Both the position numbers and the translations under genes were made by a program. From an uncultured Clostridia bacterium (GTDB taxonomy: Bacteria; Bacillota; Clostridia; UBA1381), in the NCBI GenBank assembly GCA_934481375.1, contig CAKSPN010000009.1, positions 1 to 21,738 on the forward strand: a DNA stretch of 21,738 nt, given 5' to 3'. The notes below the pieces were generated by a model, which was not told where the DNA came from, did not search any database, and saw nothing but the letters and a program-made list of their open reading frames with translations. Shown here piece by piece: positions 14,552-21,521 of this stretch (position 1 is the stretch's first letter; each line of letters opens with the position of its first letter).

Positions 14552-15268
14552 TCAGATTATTAAACCGCCGTTTATGCCTATAACCTGTCCCGTTATGAAA
14601 GATGAGGAGTCGGATGCAAGAAACAGAGCGGCTTTTGCTACTTCTTCGGGAGTTCCGATGCGGTTTAGTGGGGTTTCTTCGCAAAGCGATGTGATGTCCT
14701 CTTTTGTAAGCTCGCCGTTCATATCTGTGTCTATCACTCCGGGGGATATGCAGTTTACGTTTATGCCGGAAAGTCCCATTTCTTTTGCAAGCGCTTTTGT
14801 GAACCCGATTACAGCGGCTTTTGACGCACTGTAATGCACCTCACAGCTGCCGCCGCTCTCGCCCCACATAGAAGAAATGTTTATAATTTTTCCGTATTTA
14901 TTGTGTATCATATCTTTTATAAAGGCTTTTGTGATAAGAAACATACCTTTTATATTTGTGTTAAACATATTGTCCCAGTCGGACTCGGATATATCGGTAA
15001 ACATTTTTATCTGCGATATGCCGGCATTGTTTATAAGCACCGAAACACCGCCGTAATTTTTTTTTATAAATGCGGCGGCTTTTTCTATATCATCTGCTTT
15101 TGAAATATCTGCTTTTACGGGAATTGCGCCTGTTTCGGAGCAAATTTTCAACGCTTCGTCCTCGCTTTTATTATAATTTAAAAACACACGGTATCCGTTT
15201 TTTGCAAATTCGTACACGCACGCCTTGCCTATACCTCTGCTGCCGCCCGTTATCAATACATTTTTCAC
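14552..15268 (-). CDS. ymfI: Short-chain dehydrogenase, likely EF-P 5-aminopentanone reductase (YmfI type)
   Basis: 238 residues, a classical SDR. The NADPH-binding glycine motif is TGGSRGIG (about 7-14), followed by NNAG (80-83) and the catalytic S133, Y146 and K150 (YSASK). The stretch containing ISQIKMFTDISESDWD and SSMWGESGGSCEVHYSASKAA fits the YmfI branch, which reduces the 5-aminopentanone group on elongation factor P in B. subtilis. A generic 3-oxoacyl-ACP reductase (FabG) is the main alternative. The start codon is GTG, preceded by AAAGGGG at nine bases. It is divergent from dnaA with back-to-back promoters, a neighbour not expected at a canonical Firmicutes origin. The 3' end abuts repeat R2 and no terminator is obvious there. 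Confidence 0.85.
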   Translation of the reverse strand: MKNVLITGGSRGIGKACVYEFAKNGYRVFLNYNKSEDEALKICSETGAIPVKADISKADDIEKAAAFIKKNYGGVSVLINNAGISQIKMFTDISESDWDNMFNTNIKGMFLITKAFIKDMIHNKYGKIINISSMWGESGGSCEVHYSASKAAVIGFTKALAKEMGLSGINVNCISPGVIDTDMNGELTKEDITSLCEETPLNRIGTPEEVAKAALFLASDSSSFITGQVIGINGGLII

Positions 15269-15312
15269 CGTTTTTATCCCCTTTGCTAATTAAAAAGACG
15301 AGTTTTTTCTAT

Positions 15313-15341
15313 ATTATATATATTTTTTTTGAAAATATCAA
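15313..15341 (-). promoter_or_regulatory. Promoter of the YmfI-like reductase gene
   Basis: On the minus strand there is TTGATA (15336-15341), a 17-bp spacer and TATAAT (15313-15318). Its -35 lies nine bases from the divergent dnaA -35, and together they form the inverted repeat ATCAAG-T7-CTTGAT (15337-15355). Confidence 0.72.
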
Positions 15342-15350
15342 GTTTTTTTC

Positions 15351-15379
15351 TTGATTAATTCGTAAAAATTTGATATTAT
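15351..15379 (+). promoter_or_regulatory. dnaA promoter
   Basis: TTGATT (15351-15356), 17-bp spacer, TATTAT (15374-15379). The start near 15386 gives a leader of about 75 nt. Only one weak DnaA-box-like sequence (TTATCCCCT, 15276-15284) was seen upstream, so a cluster of boxes at this promoter, as in Bacillus incA/incB, is not evident. Confidence 0.72.
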
Positions 15380-15459
15380 ATTAAGATAGGTTAACTATGT
15401 TTAAATACGGTAAAAATAAAATGAGGGCATTGAATAATTTCTGTAAGGAGGTAAAAATA

Positions 15460-16764
15460 TTGGATATTAATAAAGTATGGGAAGAAGTTCTTGAAAACGT
15501 GAAAAACACGGTAAGCACTCAAGTCGGATACAATGTTCACGTAAAATCCTCCGTCCCCGTATCCGCCACAGAATCGGTATTTACAATAAGAGTTCCAATT
15601 ACAATAAACCGAAATATGATACAGTTCCGTTACAAGGACTGCATAGAATCCGCACTGGAGAAAGTAACGGGAAAGAAGTATAATCTTAAAGTTCTCGTAA
15701 TAGGAGAGGACGAGGACGAAGAAGAAAAACTGCCCGTTTCCGATACGGTAAACCCGAAATATACTTTTGAAAACTTTGTCGTAGGTTCGTCAAACGAATA
15801 TGCGGCGGCTACCGCAATAAGCACGGCGGAAAATCCCGGATATATATATAATCCGCTTTTCATATATGGTAATTCGGGTTTGGGTAAAACCCACCTTATG
15901 CACGCAATCGGAAACAAAATAATACATAATAATCCGAGGCTTAAGGTTTTATATGTAACGAGCGAGCATTTTACAAACGACTTCATTAACGCATTAAAGG
16001 ACAAGAAAATGTCCGAATTTAAAACAAACTACAGAACGGTTGACGTTTTATTGATAGACGATATACAGTTTCTGCATAACAAAGAGGGTATACAGGAGGA
16101 ATTTTTCCACACCTTTAACGACCTCTACAGTATGAACAAGCAGATAGTTATTACAAGCGACCGAAAGCCGTCCGAACTGAAAAACCTTGAGGAAAGGCTT
16201 GTAACAAGATTTTCGCAGGGACTTCCGATAGACGTAAACGTGCCGAACTTTGAAACGAGAATGGCAATTCTTAAAAAGAAAGCGGAAATGCAGGGTATAT
16301 CTATTAACGAGGACGTACTCTCATATATTGCCGACAGAATTAAATCGAACATACGTGAGCTTGAGGGCGCATTGTTAAAAATTATATCAATGTCGGAAAT
16401 GTCGCACAGGGAAATGAATGTGGAACTTGCGGAATACGTTATAAAATCAATTCTTCCGGAGGACGGAATAGTTAAAATAACGCCTAACAAGATAATGGAC
16501 AAGGTTTCAGTATTCTACAATATTACAAAAGACGATCTAATGGGAAAAATCAAGACCAAAAACGTTGCCTTTCCACGTCAGATAGCAATGTACCTTTGCT
16601 ACAAGCTAACCGATATGAACTACACAACAATAGGAAAAGCAATAGGCAACAAGGACAGAACAACGGTTATGTACAACGTAGACAAGATAGAAAAAGAAAT
16701 TTCACACAACGAAAGCTTAAAAGAGGACATCAACTGCATAATAAAGGATTTGCAGTCGATATAG
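15460..16764 (+). CDS. dnaA: Chromosomal replication initiator DnaA
   Basis: 434 residues from a TTG start. The start is chosen because AAGGAGG (15445-15451) lies eight bases before it and DINKVWEEVLE matches the usual DnaA N-terminus. In-frame ATGs at 15397 and 15421 lack good ribosome binding sites. Domain I (about 1-85) is followed by a short acidic domain II (EDEDEEE). The AAA+ domain III has Walker A GNSGLGKT (137-144) and Walker B LLIDDIQF (197-204). Domain IV ends with the DNA-binding signature NKDRTTVMYNVDKI (397-410). DnaA-ATP binds the boxes downstream of its own gene and melts the origin. In domain I the tryptophan usual in the FxxW segment (W27 in B. subtilis) aligns with a histidine (YNVHVK). 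dnaN follows after the origin. Confidence 0.98.
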   Translation: MDINKVWEEVLENVKNTVSTQVGYNVHVKSSVPVSATESVFTIRVPITINRNMIQFRYKDCIESALEKVTGKKYNLKVLVIGEDEDEEEKLPVSDTVNPKYTFENFVVGSSNEYAAATAISTAENPGYIYNPLFIYGNSGLGKTHLMHAIGNKIIHNNPRLKVLYVTSEHFTNDFINALKDKKMSEFKTNYRTVDVLLIDDIQFLHNKEGIQEEFFHTFNDLYSMNKQIVITSDRKPSELKNLEERLVTRFSQGLPIDVNVPNFETRMAILKKKAEMQGISINEDVLSYIADRIKSNIRELEGALLKIISMSEMSHREMNVELAEYVIKSILPEDGIVKITPNKIMDKVSVFYNITKDDLMGKIKTKNVAFPRQIAMYLCYKLTDMNYTTIGKAIGNKDRTTVMYNVDKIEKEISHNESLKEDINCIIKDLQSI

Positions 16765-16785
16765 TGTGGATAACTGCGTGGATAA
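16765..16785 (-). promoter_or_regulatory. Pair of strong DnaA boxes directly after dnaA
   Basis: Reverse-strand TTATCCACA (16765-16773) and TTATCCACG (16777-16785), 12 bases apart start to start. The first begins on the base after the dnaA stop codon. Confidence 0.88.
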
Positions 16786-16910
16786 GCTGTATACAAAATG
16801 TTAATACAATTTTTAAGGAAAAAACAGGAAAAATTTATCAACATCTATTAACCTTGTATCAACGGATAAAAAAGGACAAAAATGCAAGCTTTTACAAGGG
16901 CTTGTACGGG

Positions 16911-16981
16911 TTATCACTCAAATCCACGCTACTACTATTACTACTATATAATATTTATATTATATATATAAATATATATAA
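16911..16981 (+). other. DnaA-trio run and A/T-only unwinding element
   Basis: Weak boxes TTATCACTC (16911-16919) and AAATCCACG (16920-16928) are followed without a gap by six trinucleotides CTA CTA CTA TTA CTA CTA (16929-16946). An A/T-only stretch follows (16945-16981, 37 bp). The arrangement box-box-trios-A/T closely resembles the basal unwinding system of B. subtilis, where DnaA forms a filament on the trio strand. Confidence 0.88.
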
Positions 16982-17033
16982 CAAAAACGGATTTTTTAAA
17001 TAAGAGGATAACTTATTCACGGGAGGAATAAAA

Positions 17034-18167
17034 ATGAAATTAATATGTAACAAGGAAAAGCTTACGGAAATAATAAATACCGTTCAGAAGGCAGTCGCTC
17101 CGAAAGCGGTTATGCCTATTCTGGAGTGTATCAAAATAGACGCATCGGCAGACGGAAACGTTGTATTTACGGGAAACAACATTGATCTTTGCATAGAATA
17201 CAATGCGCAGTGCAATGTCCCCGAAGGCGGAACAATTGCTCTTGCGTCGAGAATGTTCGGTGAAATAGTAAGAAGTATGCCGGACGGCGACGTTACAATA
17301 TCAACCGACGACACAAACAACGTTACAAAAATAAAGAACGGAGCAAGTGAATTTAACATACAGGGACTTTCTTCAAACGAATATCCTGCCGCTCCCGTGC
17401 TTGATGAAAAATTCAGATTTTCGCTTACTCAGAATATATTGAAAAAGCTTATAAGAAAAACAATCTCGTTTATATCATTAAACGAGGGCAAAAAGCCTGT
17501 TTTGACGGGAGCTTTGTTTGATATTAAAAACGGAAAATTAAACATTGCCGCATCGGACGGTCACAGACTGGCGGTAGTACGTGAAGAAATAAAAGAAAAT
17601 ATCCCCGATACAAGCTTTGTTGTGCCGAGAATGGCTCTTAACGAGATGTCTAAAATATTAAAGGACGAGGAAGAAAAGGTTGAAATAATAGTTTCCGACC
17701 GCCACGCTCTGTTTGATTTCGGATATTACCAGGTTTACACAAGACTTCTTGACGGCGATTTCTTAAATTACGAGGCTATAATTTCGGTTGTAAACACAAT
17801 AAACGTTGTTGTTGACAAGAGAATAATAACGGACAGCCTTGAAAGAGCATTGCTTCTTATAAATGATGATATTTCGGCAAAATCGGACAACAGAGTGCCT
17901 GTAAGATTTAACATAGCGTACAACAAGATAGACGTTTCCTGCATAACTGGAAAAGGTCAGGTAAACGATACGGTGAGCGCACAGATTGACGGCGGCGATC
18001 TTACCATAGGCTTTAACTGTAGATTTTTGCTTGACGCCTTAAACGGCTGTGAGGACGAAAAAGTAAAGATAGAATTCAGCGCACCTACCAGCGGCTGTTT
18101 TGTACGTTCCACCACAGGCGACGACTCATATATATACATGGTACTCCCTGTAAGACTCTACAATTAA
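17034..18167 (+). CDS. dnaN: DNA polymerase III beta subunit (sliding clamp)
   Basis: 377 residues, normal for a bacterial clamp made of three similar domains. Family segments visible include MKLICNKEKLTEIINTVQKA at the start, PILECIKIDA, DGHRLAVVRE in the second domain and the C-terminal VLPVRLYN. The C-terminal VLPVRL segment lines part of the pocket that binds clamp-interacting proteins. The ring-shaped dimer tethers polymerase and many repair proteins to DNA. GGGAGG (17021-17026) lies seven bases before the ATG and touches the last DnaA box. The gene downstream of dnaN in many Bacillota would be yaaA and recF; here it is a 326-bp repeat-bearing gap. Confidence 0.98.
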   Translation: MKLICNKEKLTEIINTVQKAVAPKAVMPILECIKIDASADGNVVFTGNNIDLCIEYNAQCNVPEGGTIALASRMFGEIVRSMPDGDVTISTDDTNNVTKIKNGASEFNIQGLSSNEYPAAPVLDEKFRFSLTQNILKKLIRKTISFISLNEGKKPVLTGALFDIKNGKLNIAASDGHRLAVVREEIKENIPDTSFVVPRMALNEMSKILKDEEEKVEIIVSDRHALFDFGYYQVYTRLLDGDFLNYEAIISVVNTINVVVDKRIITDSLERALLLINDDISAKSDNRVPVRFNIAYNKIDVSCITGKGQVNDTVSAQIDGGDLTIGFNCRFLLDALNGCEDEKVKIEFSAPTSGCFVRSTTGDDSYIYMVLPVRLYN

Positions 18168-18182
18168 CAGAAAAAATAAACG

Positions 18183-18268
18183 GCGCATCTCACCATTTTT
18201 CCTGCTCGGAGTATATACATACACCGTCGCAGATCAAAACGGCAATCTGCTTGTTTCTTTTTCCTGTT
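18183..18268 (-). repeat. Origin-flanking structured repeat, copy R3
   Basis: Minus-strand copy of R2. The cores match at 42 of 43 bases, and the similarity extends outward through the AAATGGTRAGATGCG tail and the AAGAAAC.AGCAGAT head. The three-arm pattern is kept: on the minus strand GCAGAT and ATCTGC can pair, or CTGC and CGG can pair with CCG and GCAG downstream. Confidence 0.85.
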
Positions 18269-18322
18269 AAAAAAACAGCAAATTTACCATTTTGCTTATT
18301 TAAAAAGAAAAAGAATGTATTT

Positions 18323-18398
18323 CATCTTTAAATCAGACTTTGAAGTATACACATACGTCTGCAGTCTGATTTGAAGCAATTTGTTTATTTTTTCTGTT
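18323..18398 (-). repeat. Origin-flanking structured repeat, copy R4 (diverged, long stem)
   Basis: It keeps the AACAG-A-rich head and a central GTATGTGTATAC, but the flanks have changed. It instead forms a perfect ten-base stem, AAATCAGACT (18330-18339) with AGTCTGATTT (18363-18372), around a 23-base loop that holds the GTATACACATAC element. Sequence similarity to R3 is modest, but the layout is the same. Confidence 0.6.
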
Positions 18399-18406
18399 GA
18401 AAGATA

Positions 18407-18469
18407 GCGCATTTCTGCTTGGAGTATATATGTTGTTGCAGATTAAAAAGGTAAAATGCTTATTTAAAA
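18407..18469 (-). repeat. Origin-flanking structured repeat, copy R5 (diverged)
   Basis: On the minus strand, ATCTGC, then an ACATATATACTCC stretch, then AAGCAG keeps the CTGC/GCAG hairpin and the ATATACTCC block of R2/R3. The 13-base word TGCTTATTTAAAA at 18457-18469 also occurs at 18293-18305, so the tract has direct-repeat structure. It fills most of the remaining gap before the MBL gene, in which no gene was seen. Confidence 0.6.
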
Positions 18470-18493
18470 TTATAAAAATCGGAGTGTTATATT

Positions 18494-19117
18494 ATGAAAA
18501 CAGTAAAGCTTCAGAATTATCACACAAGTGAGAATACGTACATCGTTTACGATGAAAGTACAATGAACGGGTTTATAACAGACCCGGCTTACGGCGTTGA
18601 CAAGACAATCGAATATTTAAACGAAAATAACATAAAGCTTAATTATGTTTTTATAACCCACTGCCACTATGACCACATAGAGGATATGGAGGAATTGAGA
18701 GAAAAATTATCTCTTAAGCTTGTATGCGGAGAAAAGGCGGATATTAACATAAAAGACCCGTACATTAATTTATCTCTTTCGGCGCTTGGTTACAATATAA
18801 TCGCAAAAAAAGCAGACATTATATTAAAAGACGGCGAAAACATTGATATTGACAATATGACGGTTAAATGCATATACACTCCGGGTCACACAAATTGCAG
18901 TGTTTGTTATCTTTTAGGAAAAGAGATGTTTTGCGGAGACACGCTGTTTTTGAGAAACTGCGGAAGATGGGATTTGCCGACGGGAAACGAGGAGGATTTG
19001 AGAAAATCCGTTAAAGAAAAGATATACACTCTCGACGAGGATATAATTCTTCACCCCGGTCACGGCGAAGATACAAGTATAGGCTATGAGAAAAAGTTTA
19101 ATTTTTATATAAAATGA
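18494..19117 (+). CDS. MBL-fold metal-dependent hydrolase (glyoxalase II-like)
   Basis: 207 residues, the size of small single-domain metallo-beta-lactamase-fold hydrolases. The metal motif is complete: THCHYDH (H56, H58, D60, H61), TPGHT (H132), CGDTLF (D149) and HPGHGEDT (H190). Members hydrolyse thioesters such as S-lactoylglutathione analogues or other small esters; the true substrate is unknown. GGAG lies nine bases before the ATG. Its TGA stop overlaps the ATG of hemZ by four bases, so the two are translationally coupled. It is the first gene of the unit that continues to the right edge. Confidence 0.88.
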   Translation: MKTVKLQNYHTSENTYIVYDESTMNGFITDPAYGVDKTIEYLNENNIKLNYVFITHCHYDHIEDMEELREKLSLKLVCGEKADINIKDPYINLSLSALGYNIIAKKADIILKDGENIDIDNMTVKCIYTPGHTNCSVCYLLGKEMFCGDTLFLRNCGRWDLPTGNEEDLRKSVKEKIYTLDEDIILHPGHGEDTSIGYEKKFNFYIK

Positions 19118-20553
19118 TTATTATTCAAAACGGTTACGACTGCAAATATGAACTTGCGCTTTTTGAAAATATGTTTTTTGGAAAAAATGAGGACGGATAC
19201 ATATTTTCAAATTTTAAATACGGAAACAAGAGAATAAATGTATATACTGAAATAATTTTCGGCTTTGAAACGTATTTTGAAGATTATTATTTCGATTTTG
19301 ATACGGAAAACAAGTCGGAAAGAATTATAAAAAAGATTTTTACTGCCGCCTGTACAAAATCCTTCTGTCACGCCGCAATGAAAGTAAGAAAAATAAATCT
19401 GCCCTGGGGCGTTATGTGCGGAATACGTCCGGCAAAAAATGTGCGTATTCTCCTTGAAGAGGGGTACACGGAAAATGAAACACGTAAAATTTTTAAGGAC
19501 GTATACGAAGTAAGCGAGGAAAAGACAGAACTTGCGCACACTGTTGCAAAAAACGAAGAAACTCTTTTAAAAGATATAGACAAAAACAGCGTAAGCATTT
19601 ATATAGGAATACCATTTTGCCCTACAAGGTGCTTATACTGCTCATTTGTATCGACAGATATAAATGTGAGCGGAAAATATATGAACGGATTTGTTGAAAA
19701 GTTACTTTTTGAAATAGAAAAAACATCGGAAATATTGAAAAAGTTAAATCTTTTTGCGGATAACATATATATAGGCGGAGGAACACCCACAACGCTCAGC
19801 GCCGAGCAATTAAACAAAATATTTGACAGACTTCATAATAATTTTGATTTTTCAAAAATAAAGGAATTTACGCTTGAAGCGGGACGTCCCGACACGATAA
19901 CAAAAGAAAAATTACTGTGCGCAAAATCGGGCGGAGTAAACAGAATAAGCATAAATCCGCAGACAATGAACGCAGAAACATTAAGAAAAGTACGGCGAAA
20001 TCACACGCCCGAAATGCTTAAAAACTGCTTTTATGATGCGAGAAACGCAGGGTTTAAAAATATAAACACAGACCTTATAGCCGGACTTCCGGGCGAGAAT
20101 TTTGAAATGTTTAAATACAGCCTTGATGAGGTTATAAAGCTTGATCCGGAGGATATAACGGTTCATTCGATGTGCGTTAAGCGTGCGGCTGATCTTAATC
20201 TGCGCAGGCTGACCGAAGCTGATGAGATGAATAAAATGCTTTCATACACGCAGATGCGTATGAAAGAGACAGGGCGTGAGCCTTATTATATGTACCGCCA
20301 GAAAAACAGCAGCGGAAATCTCGAAAATGTCGGTTATGCGAAAAAAGGATGTATGAGTACGTACAACGTCAACATTATGGAAGAAAAGCAAACGATTATA
20401 GCCTTGGGCGGCGGAGGAAGCACAAAGCTTGTTATGGGTGACAGGATAGAAAGAATTTTCAATTTCAAAGACCCGCTCGAATACATACGGCGGTTTGATG
20501 AAATTTTAAAGAAAAAGGACGAAACGGCGGAAATTTTGGGAGGTGCGTTATGA
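19114..20553 (+). CDS. hemZ: Radical SAM protein HemZ (coproporphyrinogen III oxidase-like)
   Basis: 479 residues. An N-terminal domain of about 160 residues contains PWGVMCGIRPAKNV, a HemZ hallmark. The radical SAM core has the cluster motif CPTRCLYC (C169, C173, C176), then IYIGGGTPTTL and AGLPGENFE. The C-terminal segment includes YYMYRQKNSSGNLENVGYA. B. subtilis HemZ was assigned as an oxygen-independent coproporphyrinogen oxidase, but homologues occur in anaerobes without heme synthesis, so the reaction here is uncertain. No clear ribosome binding site precedes its ATG, consistent with coupling to the MBL gene. It overlaps the next gene by four bases. Confidence 0.92.
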   Translation: MIIIQNGYDCKYELALFENMFFGKNEDGYIFSNFKYGNKRINVYTEIIFGFETYFEDYYFDFDTENKSERIIKKIFTAACTKSFCHAAMKVRKINLPWGVMCGIRPAKNVRILLEEGYTENETRKIFKDVYEVSEEKTELAHTVAKNEETLLKDIDKNSVSIYIGIPFCPTRCLYCSFVSTDINVSGKYMNGFVEKLLFEIEKTSEILKKLNLFADNIYIGGGTPTTLSAEQLNKIFDRLHNNFDFSKIKEFTLEAGRPDTITKEKLLCAKSGGVNRISINPQTMNAETLRKVRRNHTPEMLKNCFYDARNAGFKNINTDLIAGLPGENFEMFKYSLDEVIKLDPEDITVHSMCVKRAADLNLRRLTEADEMNKMLSYTQMRMKETGREPYYMYRQKNSSGNLENVGYAKKGCMSTYNVNIMEEKQTIIALGGGGSTKLVMGDRIERIFNFKDPLEYIRRFDEILKKKDETAEILGGAL

Positions 20554-21518
20554 TAGAAAAAATTCTCGATGAATATGAAGAATACAGAACTGCATCGGAA
20601 ACGGAAAGAAAACGGCGTATAGCGGAGGTTTATGAAAAATTTCCGCAGGTAGAGGAATTAGATAAAGAAATTTTCAAATTAGGCTCGGAAAACGTTCAGA
20701 ACATAATAAGAAATCCCGAAAACAGCGAAAAAATAAATTCGGATTTCAAGAAAAATTTAAAAGAACTTGAAGATAAAAAGTATAAAGTATTAAAGGAAAA
20801 CAATATTCCAAAGGATTACGACAGAAAAAAATACCGCTGTGAACTATGCAAGGATACGGGATATACCGACGACGGCAAAAAATGCAAGTGCTTGAAACAA
20901 CGGCTTATAAACGAGGCATATTCAAAATCAAACCTCGGAGATATTTTGGCTGTGCAAAATTTCGATACTTTTTCTTTTAAATATTATTCAAAAGAAAAAA
21001 CGGACGGCATTTCGCCGTACGACAATATGAAGGCAATATACAAGCGTGCGAAAAGCTTTTGCGAAAATTTTAATTCCGATGAAAAAAGCTTGATTTTTTA
21101 CGGAAGTACGGGACTCGGAAAAACGTTTCTTTCAAGCTGTATAGCAAAAGATTTGATAGACAGCGGAAAAACGGTTATTTACTCACGTGCGGCGAGGTTT
21201 TTCGGTATATACGAGGACTACAAATTCGGACGTGCCGAAAACAAAAATTTGATAGATGAAATATACGGCTGTGATTTGCTTATAATAGACGATCTCGGAA
21301 CAGAAGCTAAAAACAGCATAAATTTATCGTTTTTATTTGATGTATTGAGCGAAAGAACAGCGAACGGCAAAAAAATGATAATAAATACAAATTTTGATCT
21401 CGGCGAGCTTGCGAAAAATTACAGTCAGAGATTTACCTCACGTATATTTGAATTTTTTATACCCTGCAAATTTACGGGAAGTGACATAAGACTGCAAAAA
21501 ATGACGAACGGAGAATAA
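20550..21518 (+). CDS. DnaI/DnaC-like replicative helicase loader ATPase
   Basis: 322 residues. A charged helical N-terminal region (about 1-90) leads to a zinc-binding motif with C97, C100, C112 and C114 (YRCELCKDTGY...KCKCLK). The AAA+ domain follows, with Walker A GSTGLGKT (185-192), Walker B LLIIDDLG (243-250) and sensor-type MIINTNFD. The zinc-finger-plus-AAA+ layout is that of DnaI-type loaders, which place the replicative helicase on DNA opened by DnaA. IstB-like transposon ATPases share the AAA+ core, but the long N-terminus and zinc motif favour a loader. GGGAGG lies seven bases before the ATG, and it overlaps hemZ by four bases. Its position about 3.6 kb from the origin is suggestive but not proof of role. 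Confidence 0.86.
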   Translation: MIEKILDEYEEYRTASETERKRRIAEVYEKFPQVEELDKEIFKLGSENVQNIIRNPENSEKINSDFKKNLKELEDKKYKVLKENNIPKDYDRKKYRCELCKDTGYTDDGKKCKCLKQRLINEAYSKSNLGDILAVQNFDTFSFKYYSKEKTDGISPYDNMKAIYKRAKSFCENFNSDEKSLIFYGSTGLGKTFLSSCIAKDLIDSGKTVIYSRAARFFGIYEDYKFGRAENKNLIDEIYGCDLLIIDDLGTEAKNSINLSFLFDVLSERTANGKKMIINTNFDLGELAKNYSQRFTSRIFEFFIPCKFTGSDIRLQKMTNGE

Positions 21519-21521
21519 CAT

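Larger units (their letters stand above)
16765..17021. other. oriC: Replication origin (oriC) between dnaA and dnaN
   Basis: This 269-bp gap has the layout of a Bacillus-type unwinding region. DnaA boxes: TGTGGATAA (16765-16773, perfect, reverse), CGTGGATAA (16777-16785, one mismatch, reverse), TTATCAACA (16835-16843), weaker AACGGATAA (16861-16869), and TTATTCACG (17013-17021). A weak box pair at 16911-16928 abuts a DnaA-trio run and an A/T-only element. Bound DnaA would be directed from the boxes onto the trios to open the duplex and load helicase. The assignment rests on sequence only. Confidence 0.9.

Noticed and set aside
14345..14563. Small frame across the tandem repeats with internally repeated CRFELRRHMYI-like residues
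   Set aside because: The peptide repeat is produced by the roughly 100-bp DNA repeats R1 and R2. The minus-strand copies do not keep the frame and no ribosome binding site is present.
15397..15459. ATG starts for dnaA at 15397 or 15421
   Set aside because: The first lies about eleven bases from the predicted transcription start, and neither has a good ribosome binding site. The extra residues do not match DnaA. TTG at 15460 has AAGGAGG and the family N-terminus.
16929..16981. CTA/TTA triplets and TA-rich run as a simple microsatellite or as a CRISPR-like repeat
   Set aside because: The position between DnaA boxes and dnaN and the trinucleotide register fit DnaA-trios and an unwinding element. 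There are no spacers or palindromic repeats of CRISPR type.
20550..21518. IstB-type transposon ATPase (insertion sequence helper)
   Set aside because: No IstA transposase or terminal repeats were seen. The cysteine zinc motif and the long N-terminal region favour a chromosomal helicase loader.
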